DNA of 64,000 bases from Cheilinus undulatus (taxonomy: Eukaryota > Chordata > Actinopteri > Labriformes > Labridae), in the NCBI RefSeq assembly GCF_018320785.1, contig NC_054881.1, positions 15,376,275 through 15,440,274 on the forward strand. Direction: 5' to 3'. The translations under genes and the position numbers were made by a program. The notes beneath the pieces were generated by a model, which saw only the letters and a list, made by a program, of their open reading frames with translations, was not told the origin of the DNA and ran no database searches. Positions 1 through 11,114 of this stretch are shown one piece after another (the stretch's first letter is position 1; each line of letters begins with the position of its first letter).

Positions 1-59
1 TAAAGACTTTGTGGATAAGTACTCTGACTGGATGACAGAGATTAGAGATTATTAATATC

Positions 60-235
60 TGGACATCGGTTTTAAGTAGAGCAGGTTCCCATATGCTGAG
101 GCGTTAGTCTTCAAAGCACTGGTGGCAGGTTCAAGTCCCAATCCTGGTGCATGCTTTACGTATGTCTTCCTCCTTTCTCTCTTCCCATATTTCCTGTCTT
201 TTCAGCTGCCCTAACTAGTAAAGGAAAAAATTCAT
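60..235 (+). repeat. tRNA-derived SINE fragment
   Basis: A RNA polymerase III B-box-like string (ggttcaagtcc, 128-138) is followed by the pyrimidine-rich tail wording (tgtcttcctcc, cccatatttcctgtct) of a common fish tRNA-derived SINE. The A-box region is degenerate, so this is an old fragment rather than a tRNA gene. It lies in what should be a dym intron. Confidence 0.5.
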
Positions 236-935
236 TCACTATTCATATCTGTTGCTGTCCTGCTGTAGGAGGAAATGCAGCTTCTTTCAATGAAATATTA
301 ACAAAGGAAGTAAACATTAAGTAGATAATCTATTGTCAGCCAAGCAGGAGTTTAACTCTGTTAGATGATTAATCTTTGGAGCTCTGCAAACATCCTGTCT
401 GCAGTTTAATGTTGGATCCTGGCTGACAATCCAACAGGAATTTATTGTTGGAATGGTTGTGTGGCAAATGTCAGTTGGTAGAGGATGATGAGGGAATTTT
501 GTCCATAACAGAGGACTTTTTTAAAAAAAAGATGTTTGAGCTTTCATTTTAACTCTACTCATTCAAAATATTTCTGTCAAGAATTCAAGTTATTTCAAAT
601 GAGCACGGCTTTTTTCTTACGAGTTATTCTAAATGCTGTCATGCACCTTGTTAACATTTTTTTCATTAAGTATTTCCTTTACATAAAATGAAAGGCACCT
701 GCTGAAATCAAACACATTTGGTGCTTACACTTTCAGACCGAACTTTACTTTCATTAAAACAATATAATGTTTAACCTTATTATTAATTGCTCCAAAGCTA
801 TTCACCCTTTGGCAGCCCTTCTTCCACAGGCAGGTAGAGGGCTTATTTTTGTGCATCTGAAGTAATGAACTGTTAAATTCTGGCACACTGTCAGACACAC
901 TTCATTCAAAACCATTTGGCTGTGTGTTTCTGTAC

Positions 936-1075
936 CTGCTGGTGGGACTGATGAAGGTGAATGAGATGAGCTGGTTCCAGAAAGGATCATTCTCCGATAT
1001 GGACTCCGTGCCCACCAGGGCTTTGAGGCTGGGGTTATCGGACAGGTCACTGACCTGGCTGGTGTTGGCACCCAT
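936..1075 (-). CDS. dym: Dymeclin, first coding exon (partial gene)
   Basis: Dymeclin is a Golgi-associated peripheral membrane protein needed for Golgi organisation and secretion; loss in humans causes Dyggve-Melchior-Clausen dysplasia. This exon encodes the N-terminus, starting MGANTSQ and containing [15 protein letters not shown], which is nearly identical to human dymeclin. The chosen start gives the MG-N-S/T context of the family's N-myristoylation signal; an ATG five codons upstream does not. The exon starts at a tttttcctccag acceptor (exon from 1142, so 1076-1142 is 5' UTR) and ends at a CAG/GTACAG donor after 936, in phase 2. All later coding exons lie beyond the left edge. Downstream of the donor, out-of-frame bases resemble the next part of the protein (see findings). 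The call is secure; the structure beyond this exon is not visible. Confidence 0.88.
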
Positions 1076-1142
1076 GTTTGCTGGCTTCAATCAGCCAGAC
1101 TCAGCACTCCTCACTTCTTTTTCACCAGGCATATGCCAAATC

Positions 1143-2391
1143 CTGGAGGAAAAACAGAAATGCTTTGATGAAATGATAAATTAACAATTCAGCACACTAA
1201 GGTTGCAAAAAATACTTTGACACTTCACCATACCACGGGGTTTTTGAGTAGAGTAGGTTTTGTAGAACATTTGTTATTTTAATGATTGAAAGATGATCAG
1301 CTTATCAAATCTTTGGCCAGTATTTCAACCAAAAGCCACTGTAAGAAAAAGAGAAAGAGCAGCGGCGAAACATCACAAACATACAGACGTCAAAACGTTG
1401 TCATTGTAATTCTGCAATGTAGATGGCGTGCGGGAATTTGCCTGCATTTACTGGTCATCAAAATCAATAAAACCAATTTTGGGTACGCAGGACATGTATT
1501 TTAGTTAAAAAAATAGACCCTCACCATCCCCAACACAATCATGAGTGAGGCCAATCTCACAACAGGATGAGACGTATAGGACCAGGACATGTGTTATGTG
1601 CTTTTCAAAGACACACCTTGGACACACAGGTGCAGCCAGCAAGGCAACATTTGCACAAGTAAACAATGGCACAAAAGAATGTCAGGGAACAATAATAAAG
1701 TTAGAGGGATGGTTTGATATTCAGGTTAGGGTTGTCACTTTATCAGGATTTAAAACTTTGATTTAATAGTGAAACTTAGACTGTATCAAAACATATTTCT
1801 ATACCATGGCATCAACAATAAGAGACCTAAGCACTCAATGTTGGGCAATCGATTGGTGTTGAAAACCAAAAAAAAAAAGCTCCTGCACATTGTCTTAGTT
1901 GCCCAAAAACATTAGCAACAACGTATTTTGATGCTATCAATCATTGATATCAAGGAGTTTATGTCGTTTTTAAAAAAGCAGCATCTAAAGTATGGAAGTA
2001 AAGGTAACGTCTGAAAACTTTAAGCACAAACCTTTGCTGATAGCGGATGTATGCGTCTTAAAATTGTGGTTTCAAATTTTTTAACTGTCACAAGTGATAA
2101 AACTTTTATGACTCTACTGGGGTATCGTTTAGTGTAGATCCTAACATGACTGTATTTGTATCCCCTTCTTCAGCTAGCTAGATCGTCCTGTTTCAAGATC
2201 AGGGAACAGCCTCTGCCTCGGTGCTAAATACAGTTAAAACGTTTTATTTGAATTGTATCAATTGGCGTGATATCTTTGCTAACTTAATTTCTGATTCATG
2301 TGTGCGTCCATGTAACCGGAGAGTAAACACTCTGTCCTGAAAACAGCTAACGTTTACTGCTTGTTTGCAATCAGCTGACCGCTCGGCTTAC
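1143..2391 (-). other. dym first intron, no recognised content
   Basis: Between the probable noncoding exon and the first coding exon. Short open frames occur but have no recognisable motif. Nothing else can be supported here. Confidence 0.4.
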
Positions 2392-2480
2392 CTGTCATAA
2401 ATGCTTCTCGCACTTTCCACGGCTCTTCAGACTCCCAGTGACTTCAACAGACGACTGTTTTTCCCACAGGTGAGTAGTTT
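2392..2480 (-). other. dym: Probable noncoding first exon and promoter of dym
   Basis: On the minus strand gcatttatgacag/gtaagcc makes a good splice donor at 2392. The sequence upstream of it on that strand (about 2400-2640) is richer in CG than its surroundings and holds CRE-like TGACG strings (2610-2640). This fits a 5' UTR exon spliced to the acceptor at 1142. The exon's upstream limit and the transcription start are inferred. Confidence 0.45.
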
Positions 2481-2769
2481 AGTCCAATTTGTTCGCTAAA
2501 TGTCCTTTACAAACGAAGATACTTGCAACTGTGCGGTATTTGTCACAATTTAGTTTACACTACACACTACTATCCTCCATGTTTTCCACGTCGCCACCCC
2601 TTGCGTAATGACGACATCAAGGCGTTGGTACGTATGTGACGTTGCAGTTAGAAATGGGGCTGAGAGATCCAGGGTGCTTATCTAAACTCTACATTTCTAT
2701 CTACTTCTTAAAACCTCCTAAGTCCCACCTTTAACATATGAGAACATCACACCTAAGATTTCTTACAAT

Positions 2770-3800
2770 AATCAATTCTGCAATAATTTCTGAGTCAGTT
2801 TTCCAGAAAGTCCACTGAAGTTTGAGTAATTTGCTAATTTGGGAAATATGTTTGTACAGTTTATGAGATTATCATTGGTTGTTTTGGGAGAAATCTGCTT
2901 TGACATTTTGTAATATTGTCATAGGATTTTGGAAAATTAGTTTGAATTTTTGTTGAAATGTGTGTGGTCATTTATGGGCATTTCATGTAAATGTAGCTAT
3001 ATGTAACTTCTGGGAATTCTATTTGAATTTTTGGGAGGGTATTTGCTCTGATTTTTTTAAACATATTTTTATGGAAACTTGAGAAATTTGTAATTTTTGG
3101 GGGGATTTTGGGGTGGGGGCCTCCTATGAAATTTTCATGGAAATTTCAGGGAATTCATTAGTATATTATTTCAATGGAATTTTGGAGAAGTTTTTGTAAT
3201 TTTGGGGGCAAATTAATAGAATGTTTAGGCTTAATTATAAAGTTGCAATAGTTGAAAATATTTGAAGAAATTTGGGGGTGCTTTTTATAGGATACTTTAA
3301 TAATAAGTTTTCTCAGTAAATTAATTTTTTTGAATGTCCATTTAAGTTTTGAATAATATTCTTGGAATGCAGGGACATTTTGCAATTTTATAATTTTTTT
3401 TATTTTCATGAGTATTTGTTTTGTTTTGTTTTTTTCTTTTCTTTTTTAAAAAATTTCATGGTTTTTCATGGAAATTTGAGGGAATTGTTTGCATATTTTA
3501 GGAGAGCTTCATTGTTGCTTTGAAATTCTTTTTGGCGTTTTCATGGGAATTCTGGAAATGCATTTGAATATTTGGAGGAATTCATTTGGAAAGTTGATGG
3601 CATTCTAATGTAAACTTTTGGAAATATATTTAAAGTTTTTTTTTATTTGATTTGATTTTTGGGGGGGATATTTGCTTTGAAATTATTAGGTATTTTCACA
3701 GAAACTTGAGAAATTTATTTGGGAATTTGTACAGGGGTGTCCTTTGAAATTTTCAAGAACTTTCATGGAAATTTCAGGGAATTCATTAGGATTTTTCCAG
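2770..3800. repeat. Degenerate T/G-rich minisatellite
   Basis: About 1 kb in which variants of ttttcatggaaatttgaggaattcattt recur. Two stretches about 600 bp apart are especially alike: both read gaaattttca...tttcatggaaatttcagggaattcattag (3127-3160 and 3736-3790) after a 'cttgagaaattt' lead-in. This points to a higher-order repeat unit of roughly 0.6 kb. The open frames inside it are compositional artefacts. Confidence 0.65.
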
Positions 3801-5195
3801 GGGAATTTCTGTCATTTTCTTACTGACTGATGACCCCCAACAACTGACTGGCTGACACAGCCAAAAACACATGCTCTAAAACCAATCTAGTGCTCTATTT
3901 CTTGTGGAAATACTTCAGGAGATTTGTAAACATCATTTTTGGTCAAAACAATGTTATGGTCAAAGATAAAGTTGAGCTTTTGTACTTAGCAGGTCCTTCT
4001 TATCCTTATTAAGGGAAATAAACTAAAAAATAATCATTCCAAACAGAAGCTCAGGTCTAAGGAGGTTATCAATTCTTCCTTTGGAAATGAAACTTTTGGT
4101 GACTCCGTTTTATATATTTTCTTGTTTCATACAGAGTCTGCTATTATATTTACACCATCTGAATATAGAAATTAAGCACAGAGCTAACCTTTAAATGATA
4201 AGGGAGCAAGCCAGTTGAAATGGATCATACCTCCCAGTATTTACACATGAACAGTAACATGTAGTTTCAAATCAACATCATGAATCATTATTAGTGCTGG
4301 GTTCAGAAAGCCTCCTCACTAGGTAACCAAATACTAGAGATACTGCCAAAGCCCCCTCAACAATGTTACCCAGCAACAATGAGCTAAAATAGGCTGGACC
4401 AGGGATGTTACACTTCAAATTTTTCAATTAAAAAAAATCAGAAATACTAACTTTGCCAGATGTAGACAAAGAGAAGACTCTTGTTAGTAATCAGAAGAAT
4501 TACAATTTATGTTTACAATTCATGTTAAGTATGTGAAACTCATGAAGACCTCTCTGTCCTGGTTTGTGTCAGTCTCCAAAATATTCTACAGTCATAAACA
4601 AATAAAACCTTTACTGTACATGACTGAGATTATTAGATCTGGTTTTAATTTGATATTTTAAGTTAAAGTTTATTAACAACCAGATGCTGGTATTGTGTAC
4701 TTTAACACAAAACTTCCAAACAGAAAACATTCTTTACTACTATTACTCCAAACTTCAGATTTACACAACTTCTATTTATGTATCTGTTTTCCTGTATTTT
4801 TATACTAATTGGAATGATTTTTGACTATTACATCTGTACTATAAGTTTTATGCAGTGATATGATATACTTTAGTTGTGTAACTAAAACAAGGTTATAAAT
4901 CTCAGTTGTTCATAAATCCCTGATTTTAACAGCTGCAACAGTTCTTCCTTGCTACAACAGCTGTGACATTTTTTGTTAAAATCATCCCATGCTGAATAAG
5001 TAGCTGCCCAAAGAATGCACAGTGTTGAATTTGGCTTCAGTTGATTAAACTTTATGTTTGCATTAACTCAGAAAACCTGAGAAGTTTAGATCAAGCTTAA
5101 ATCAATAATTAATCATTACGCTGCACTTTGACTTTCACCTTGTCACCATAACAAAAAAAAAAAACATTTCTTGACTGAAGATTTAGAATGACTGA
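3801..5195. other. AT-rich intergenic sequence
   Basis: No exon, RNA gene or transposon end recognised between the minisatellite and the inferred 3' end of c18orf32. Base composition is AT-rich throughout. Confidence 0.4.
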
Positions 5196-5201
5196 TTTAT
5201 T
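5196..5201 (-). terminator. c18orf32: Candidate polyadenylation signal for c18orf32
   Basis: AATAAA on the minus strand (TTTATT on plus) lies about 260 bp downstream of the c18orf32 stop codon, a plausible 3' UTR length. Assigned by position only. Confidence 0.4.
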
Positions 5202-5458
5202 TAAACTCATTTCACTTAGAAAACCTACTTATTTGAGATAGTTTATTCTATACAGTATATGCATGGATCAATTCATTATCAACAAATAAAATGTATCAAT
5301 AATAAATTTCTCAAAGTAACTGTTACACAAAGGACAAAATTAAAAAACATAATACACACGACATGGAGATGACTCTGATAAGTTAATCTATAGTTTCTCT
5401 CTGTTTTTTCTGTTGAATATTTACACTGGTTAAGACATATTATAAATGTAAAGTGCTG

Positions 5459-6249
<791 letters not shown>

Positions 6250-7303
6250 TCAGATGCAGCAAGCAAAAATGAAGAATCTGAAAAAATGACAGTGAGATAA
6301 CAAAGCTGTCAAATGCCTGATGGCACGTGTTTATCTCTACAACACCAGGGTTAAAAAATATTTCCAACCATATCTAACATTGTTGCTGTAACATACTCCA
6401 GGAAATTAGTACATGTATATTCAATCTGCTCTTTAACATTAGCGATCTTACATGTGACATTAGGTATCCATTAGACAAACGCAATGTTTCAAACAATCTT
6501 TCAAATTTGCAGAAACAAAAACAGGAGCCCTAAATACCTTATATTGTGAAATGTCTAGTTTTTTATTGTCAAACAATAGCACAAACTCCTCCATATTGTC
6601 TAAATTCCAAAAAACCTTGATAACAGAAACGCTGACAGTGTTTATATACAATTTAGCTAGTGTGCAGGAGTTGTCTTGCAATGTTTGATGGGACTCACTT
6701 TTCTTCATACGTACCTGTCTCATAAATCAGATGTTTATTAAAGCTTCATAACGTTTCAATTCTATCGTCATAAAATGTTTTCTTTAATCGTAATATTTAC
6801 AGATGTCAATGTATTATGTACTTTGACAGCACAGATAAACAGCAACATAGAAATTGTGTTATCATACGTCATTGTTTCAGGTTTTTTCCCCATACCAGTG
6901 TAGAGATCTTATTTTGTCTTTCTAAATCCTGACAATGCAGCGTCGCTAGCTAGCTATCACCATTTCTTATTGGAAAAGAAAACCGTTAAGAAATTCGTAT
7001 AAGGAACAGACGTGACGCTTTGTTTCTATTTCGCCTTGGCAACCCTAAAGAAGTTCTTTGGGAAACCTTTGTAAGTTTTGTTTGCTATTAACCAGACTTG
7101 TTACGCACTGGGAAACACTGACAACTGAACGTCATCAGACTGTTAGCTAACGTTAGCTCTCTGTTACAGCTTGATTGAAAATCTAACATGTATGAAGAAT
7201 TATGACTACCACATGGACTATACATGATGTTTTAGCCCTTTTGGCCGTGGCTGTGTAAGAAAACTACGAGCTGAGCTCACAAAAGCTCCATATAATAACT
7301 TAC

Positions 7304-7480
7304 CACCGATGTAAGAGAGGTATTCCCCGTGTGTTTTGGACCGAGCAGCGAAGTCTCCCGAACGCGAAAACGCATGCGCGGTATCTACTTCCGAGGCACG
7401 CGCTAAGAGCGGAAATTGTTAAATACCAGAGAGCGCTTTTCTTGAAAACAACACTGCAAGTGTCGGAGCAACGACTTTGT
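7304..7480. promoter_or_regulatory. Bidirectional promoter of c18orf32 and rad1
   Basis: The noncoding first exon of c18orf32 (minus, donor at 7304) and that of rad1 (plus, GACTTT/GTAAGT donor near 7478) point away from each other within about 180 bp. The sequence between is CG-rich against an AT-rich background. It contains an NRF1 core GCATGCGC at 7372-7379 and an ETS-type ACTTCCG at 7387-7393. These motifs are typical of TATA-less housekeeping bidirectional promoters. Transcription starts are inferred. Confidence 0.6.
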
Positions 7481-8197
7481 AAGTTTCCAGTAATTTATTG
7501 TCAAACTTTGTTTACCAGTTATTCTTGGTATAAAATTAAAGCGCAATTAAAAGTGTTTGTCGGTTACTTTTATTCGTAAACTCTCGTGATAGTGTGATTT
7601 GTTGTCATATAGCCTAGCTTAGAATTGACAAGTAGCGAACCCCCCCAAATGACAGTTTCGCGAATAGAGGTTAAGTATGAACAATTTTCAGTCATGTGTT
7701 TGTTCTTGAATTGAATTATTCAGTGAGCTATACACCACACGACACTCTATCACAACGACTTTACCTGCTATTTTAGTGTTTTTGGGCAGGTGTGTCGCTG
7801 TAAAATAGTTACCGTGTAAACGTCTGACTTAAAGCGCGTAGCTTTGTCACCAGTTAACATGGTCACTCGTTACACCAAAACACCGCACTGAGACCTCCCA
7901 AACGTATGTCGTGTCAATATGTCTTACTTTATTATTTGACAGGGGCCATTCACAACACAACTGTTGGGCCAGAAACATACATTGCTATATAAACAGCAAA
8001 CAAAAAATGCAAACTTCCACAATGCTAATTCACTGTACCATATGAAACTAAGTTATACTGATTATTGAATACTGAAGCTTGTACGGGTGGGAATGTGTTC
8101 AACTTGTCTGTGAATTTTCTTGATATTCGTCTATTGCTGATGGCCTGGTCACACTACAGAATTCCTGCAGAGTAAGTCTGTGTATCTAAAATTTCAG
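7481..8197 (+). other. rad1 first intron
   Basis: Runs from the GTAAGT donor near 7478 to the aaaatttcag acceptor just before 8198. No transposon or conserved element recognised. Confidence 0.4.
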
Positions 8198-8204
8198 TGC
8201 CACG

Positions 8205-10187
8205 ATGCCTCTGTTAACCCAGTCGCAAGCTGATGATGAAGAATATGTTTTGGTAGCCAGTTTGGATAATGCTCGCAATCTGTCCAACATCCTGAAAGCA
8301 ATCACCTTCAAAGACCATGCCATCTTCAGCGCCACACCTAATGGCTTGAAAGTCACTGTGGAAGACTCCAAATGTCTGCAAGCCAATGCCTTCATCCAGG
8401 TTCATTTTCCATTTATATATTATAGCCTTATTTATAATATCTGAAAGTCTTGGATTGCTCTGTTAAATTTGTCTTCTGTGGTGGTGATACCTAAATGACG
8501 TGCATGCATTCTTTAATTCCAGGCTGAGATCTTCCAAGAGTTTACCATAAAGGAAGATTTGGTGGGTTTTCAGGTCAATCTCACAGTTCTTCTGGACTGC
8601 CTAAATATCTTTGGGGGAAGCACAGTGCCAGGTAAGGTTCAAGGAACTTGATCTTGCAAAAGGGAAAAAATAACACTGAATGTATATTTACTCCTGCTAG
8701 TTCATTTTAGTAAATTAACCTTCTCATTGTCTCTCATGGGGTTTTGTAGGCGTTTCAACAGCCTTACGTATGTGCTACAAGGGATATGGTTACCCTCTGA
8801 CCTTGTTCCTAGAGGAGGGTGGTGTAGTGACTGTATGCAAGATAAACACACAAGAACCAGAGGAGCCAATAGACTTTGAGTTCTGCAGCAGCAACGTTAC
8901 AAACAAGGTGAATTTCTTTACTTTATGCAGTGAAAAAATATACAACAGTCTGCACCTAACTGATAGAAACTCCTGTACCTGTGGTTATTCTCCAAGGTCA
9001 TCCTGCTGTCAGAGAGTTTGAAGGAGGCCTTCTCTGAGTTAGACATGACCAGTGAGGTGCTGCAGATTACCATGTCACCCAGCCAACCATACTTCAGGTG
9101 TGTTGCTCAGATTTAAAGTGCGTATCAAGCAGTTTTCTACATTACTGTTACAGTAATGTTACAGTTTTAAAGTGCAAATCTCTCAAGTTTAGATGGGTAT
9201 TTTTCAGACTTAACGGTACTATATATTTAGCTGATTTTGCACACTTATGCCTCTTCAAGTGAAACTGATCTTTCTTTTTCTGCTCCTTAGGTTGTCTACA
9301 TTTGGGAATTCTGGAAATGCCCATTATGATTATCCTAAAGATTCTGAGATGATGGAGCTGTTTAAATGCACCACAACTCAAACCAACAGGTTGGTACAGA
9401 GAAATAAAAGTGTGTGTATGCTTCAATGGTTCTTACTTGTCCTGTGAGGATTTTATACCTAGTTTTGAAACAGAAATAATACTTATGCCTCTTTATGATT
9501 CACAAAAGTAAATTGGTTTATCTAGATTAACATACTATTTTCTATATTGGATTTCTTTTCTTAAAATGCTGCCGTAGGTTAGGTGTCAGGAAAGATTGGG
9601 GTAGGTGGGTTGGGGAGTACTTGAAAATATTTTCATCTTAACAAAGGGAACCCCATAAGAAACAAATTGAGAACTAGTGCAGTCATTTCCACAAACAGAC
9701 ACTATGCTTGGGCTTTAGGGCTGGCAGAGGAGGATGTCCTTTCCCTCCTCATTTTGTAGATTAATTTCTTGAGTGTTTCTGCTTTTTTGACAGTATTCAT
9801 CAGCTGTGCACTGTATAAAGATGCATATTGCAACTATCATTCATGACTGCAGGATAATAACATAATAATGGCCTTACAGGTGCCTTAAGCTGTATTTTGT
9901 CACATTATGATGTTGACCTCTCACTCAGTACACTCTGTATTCTCTTACTCTTCCAGTGTTCTTTTATTAGAGCTCTTTTCTGTTTTTTTTTTCCCCCTTT
10001 TCTTCGAAGGTACAAGATGTCCCTGCTGAAGCCGTCCACCAAAGCTCTGGCTCTGTCTTGCAAAGTGTCTGTGAGGACAGACAACAGAGGCTTCCTCTCT
10101 CTGCAGTACCTGGTCAGGAATGACGATGGACAGATCTGTTTTGTGGAATATTATTGCTGTCCTGACGAAGAAGTGGAGGAAGAGTGA
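8205..10187 (+). CDS. rad1: RAD1 checkpoint clamp subunit
   Basis: RAD1 forms the PCNA-like 9-1-1 ring with RAD9 and HUS1, which is loaded on damaged DNA and activates ATR signalling in the nucleus. Six coding exons are seen: 8205-8399, 8523-8631, 8750-8907, 8997-9097, 9291-9389 and 10010-10187. All have GT-AG borders and consistent phases, giving 279 residues against 282 in human. The start MPLLTQ, the stretch LRMCYKGYGYPLTLFLEEGG, the segment SELDMTSEVLQITMSP and the end ICFVEYYCCPDEEVEEE all match human RAD1. The upstream acceptor tttcag at about 8197 leaves a 7-base leader before this ATG, so most of the 5' UTR is in the noncoding first exon. Intact. It is head to head with c18orf32 and tail to tail with brix1. 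Confidence 0.97.
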
Positions 10188-10749
10188 CTTTTGTCCACTG
10201 AGATCCCTTTTTGCACAAGTATCTAAACTCTCTTGGTACCCAGTTGCCTTAAATGAGAAGGTTAAAGCCTGTGAGTGGTGGCAGCACCTCAAGTAAGGAG
10301 GAACTTAGAAAAGAAGTGCTGTGCTTAACAAGCAGAGTGGACATGGCTGGAAAGCATATGGTAGCACCTACCCGATCTTAAGCACCACAGACCTCTATAA
10401 TACAAAGTTCAAAATTTCAAACTGACAGGGATTGATTGAGGCGTTCCTGTGGTTATATTAGTCTGGGTTTTTTTTCCCCAGTCCGATGATCTTGCAAGCA
10501 TTACCCATAACATTATGAGACTAATAATGTGATGTTGTTTTTGAGCTCATATTTCATAGACATCCAAGATCTATTTTCTCATGCAGGTAGCTGGATGGCA
10601 GTCTATGAACGGAACATTTAGCAAGCTCCACAGGCTTTCTGTTCATGTTAATCCTGCACATTTGTTGCCTTAATATGCTGAAAGCTTTGACAACATTTTG
10701 GAGTTTGTTTTCAGTAAACATGAGATGATACAGACTATGTTTAAATTGT

Positions 10750-10755
10750 TTTATT
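10750..10755 (-). terminator. brix1: Candidate polyadenylation signal of brix1
   Basis: AATAAA on the minus strand about 360 bp after the brix1 stop. A weaker ATTAAA lies nearer the stop (about 11014-11019 on plus, read in reverse), so the site actually used is uncertain. Confidence 0.4.
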
Positions 10756-10789
10756 TCCATGTTATATAAAACTGTAGTTACTCAAAAGA

Positions 10790-10795
10790 AATAAA
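10790..10795 (+). terminator. rad1: Polyadenylation signal of rad1
   Basis: Canonical AATAAA about 600 bp after the rad1 stop codon, followed by a T-rich stretch. It lies downstream of the candidate brix1 signal on the other strand, so the two 3' UTRs may overlap. Confidence 0.6.
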
Positions 10796-11114
10796 CATGT
10801 TTTTTTACACTGATGGGAAATTCTTTGAAAAAAAAAAAAGATGTAAAAATGTGTTAATATTGGAGTAGAGGCATTGACTTTCCAGGTCTACACTCTCCAA
10901 AATCATCCTGAAGGAAGGGGGGAACAACTGTGTGTTGTGGAGCAGCAAACACTTCACACCACTTGTACATCTTGTAGTTTCTAATATTTTCAAACATGAC
11001 AATCAGGTGATGATGTTTAATACAAAGTCTCTTGTATTGAAGTTCAGTTTCTTGAGATCACATTGAACCATGGCAAGAGAGAGCCATTCATTTAGTTTTG
11101 TCCAGTCCATCCAG

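Noticed and set aside
128-138. A tRNA gene at the B-box-like string
   Set aside because: No paired acceptor stem or intact A box; fits a SINE remnant.
920-936. A 16-base intron in dym
   Set aside because: Too short to be spliced; kept only as an observation of out-of-frame similarity.
2455-2480. Plus-strand exon border (tttttcccacag/gtgagt) near the dym first exon
   Set aside because: It has both acceptor-like and donor-like wording but no open exon on either side; likely chance within a promoter.
3158-3409. 83-codon open frame, minus strand
   Set aside because: Lies wholly in the T/G-rich minisatellite; Lys/Ile/Asn-rich translation reflects composition.
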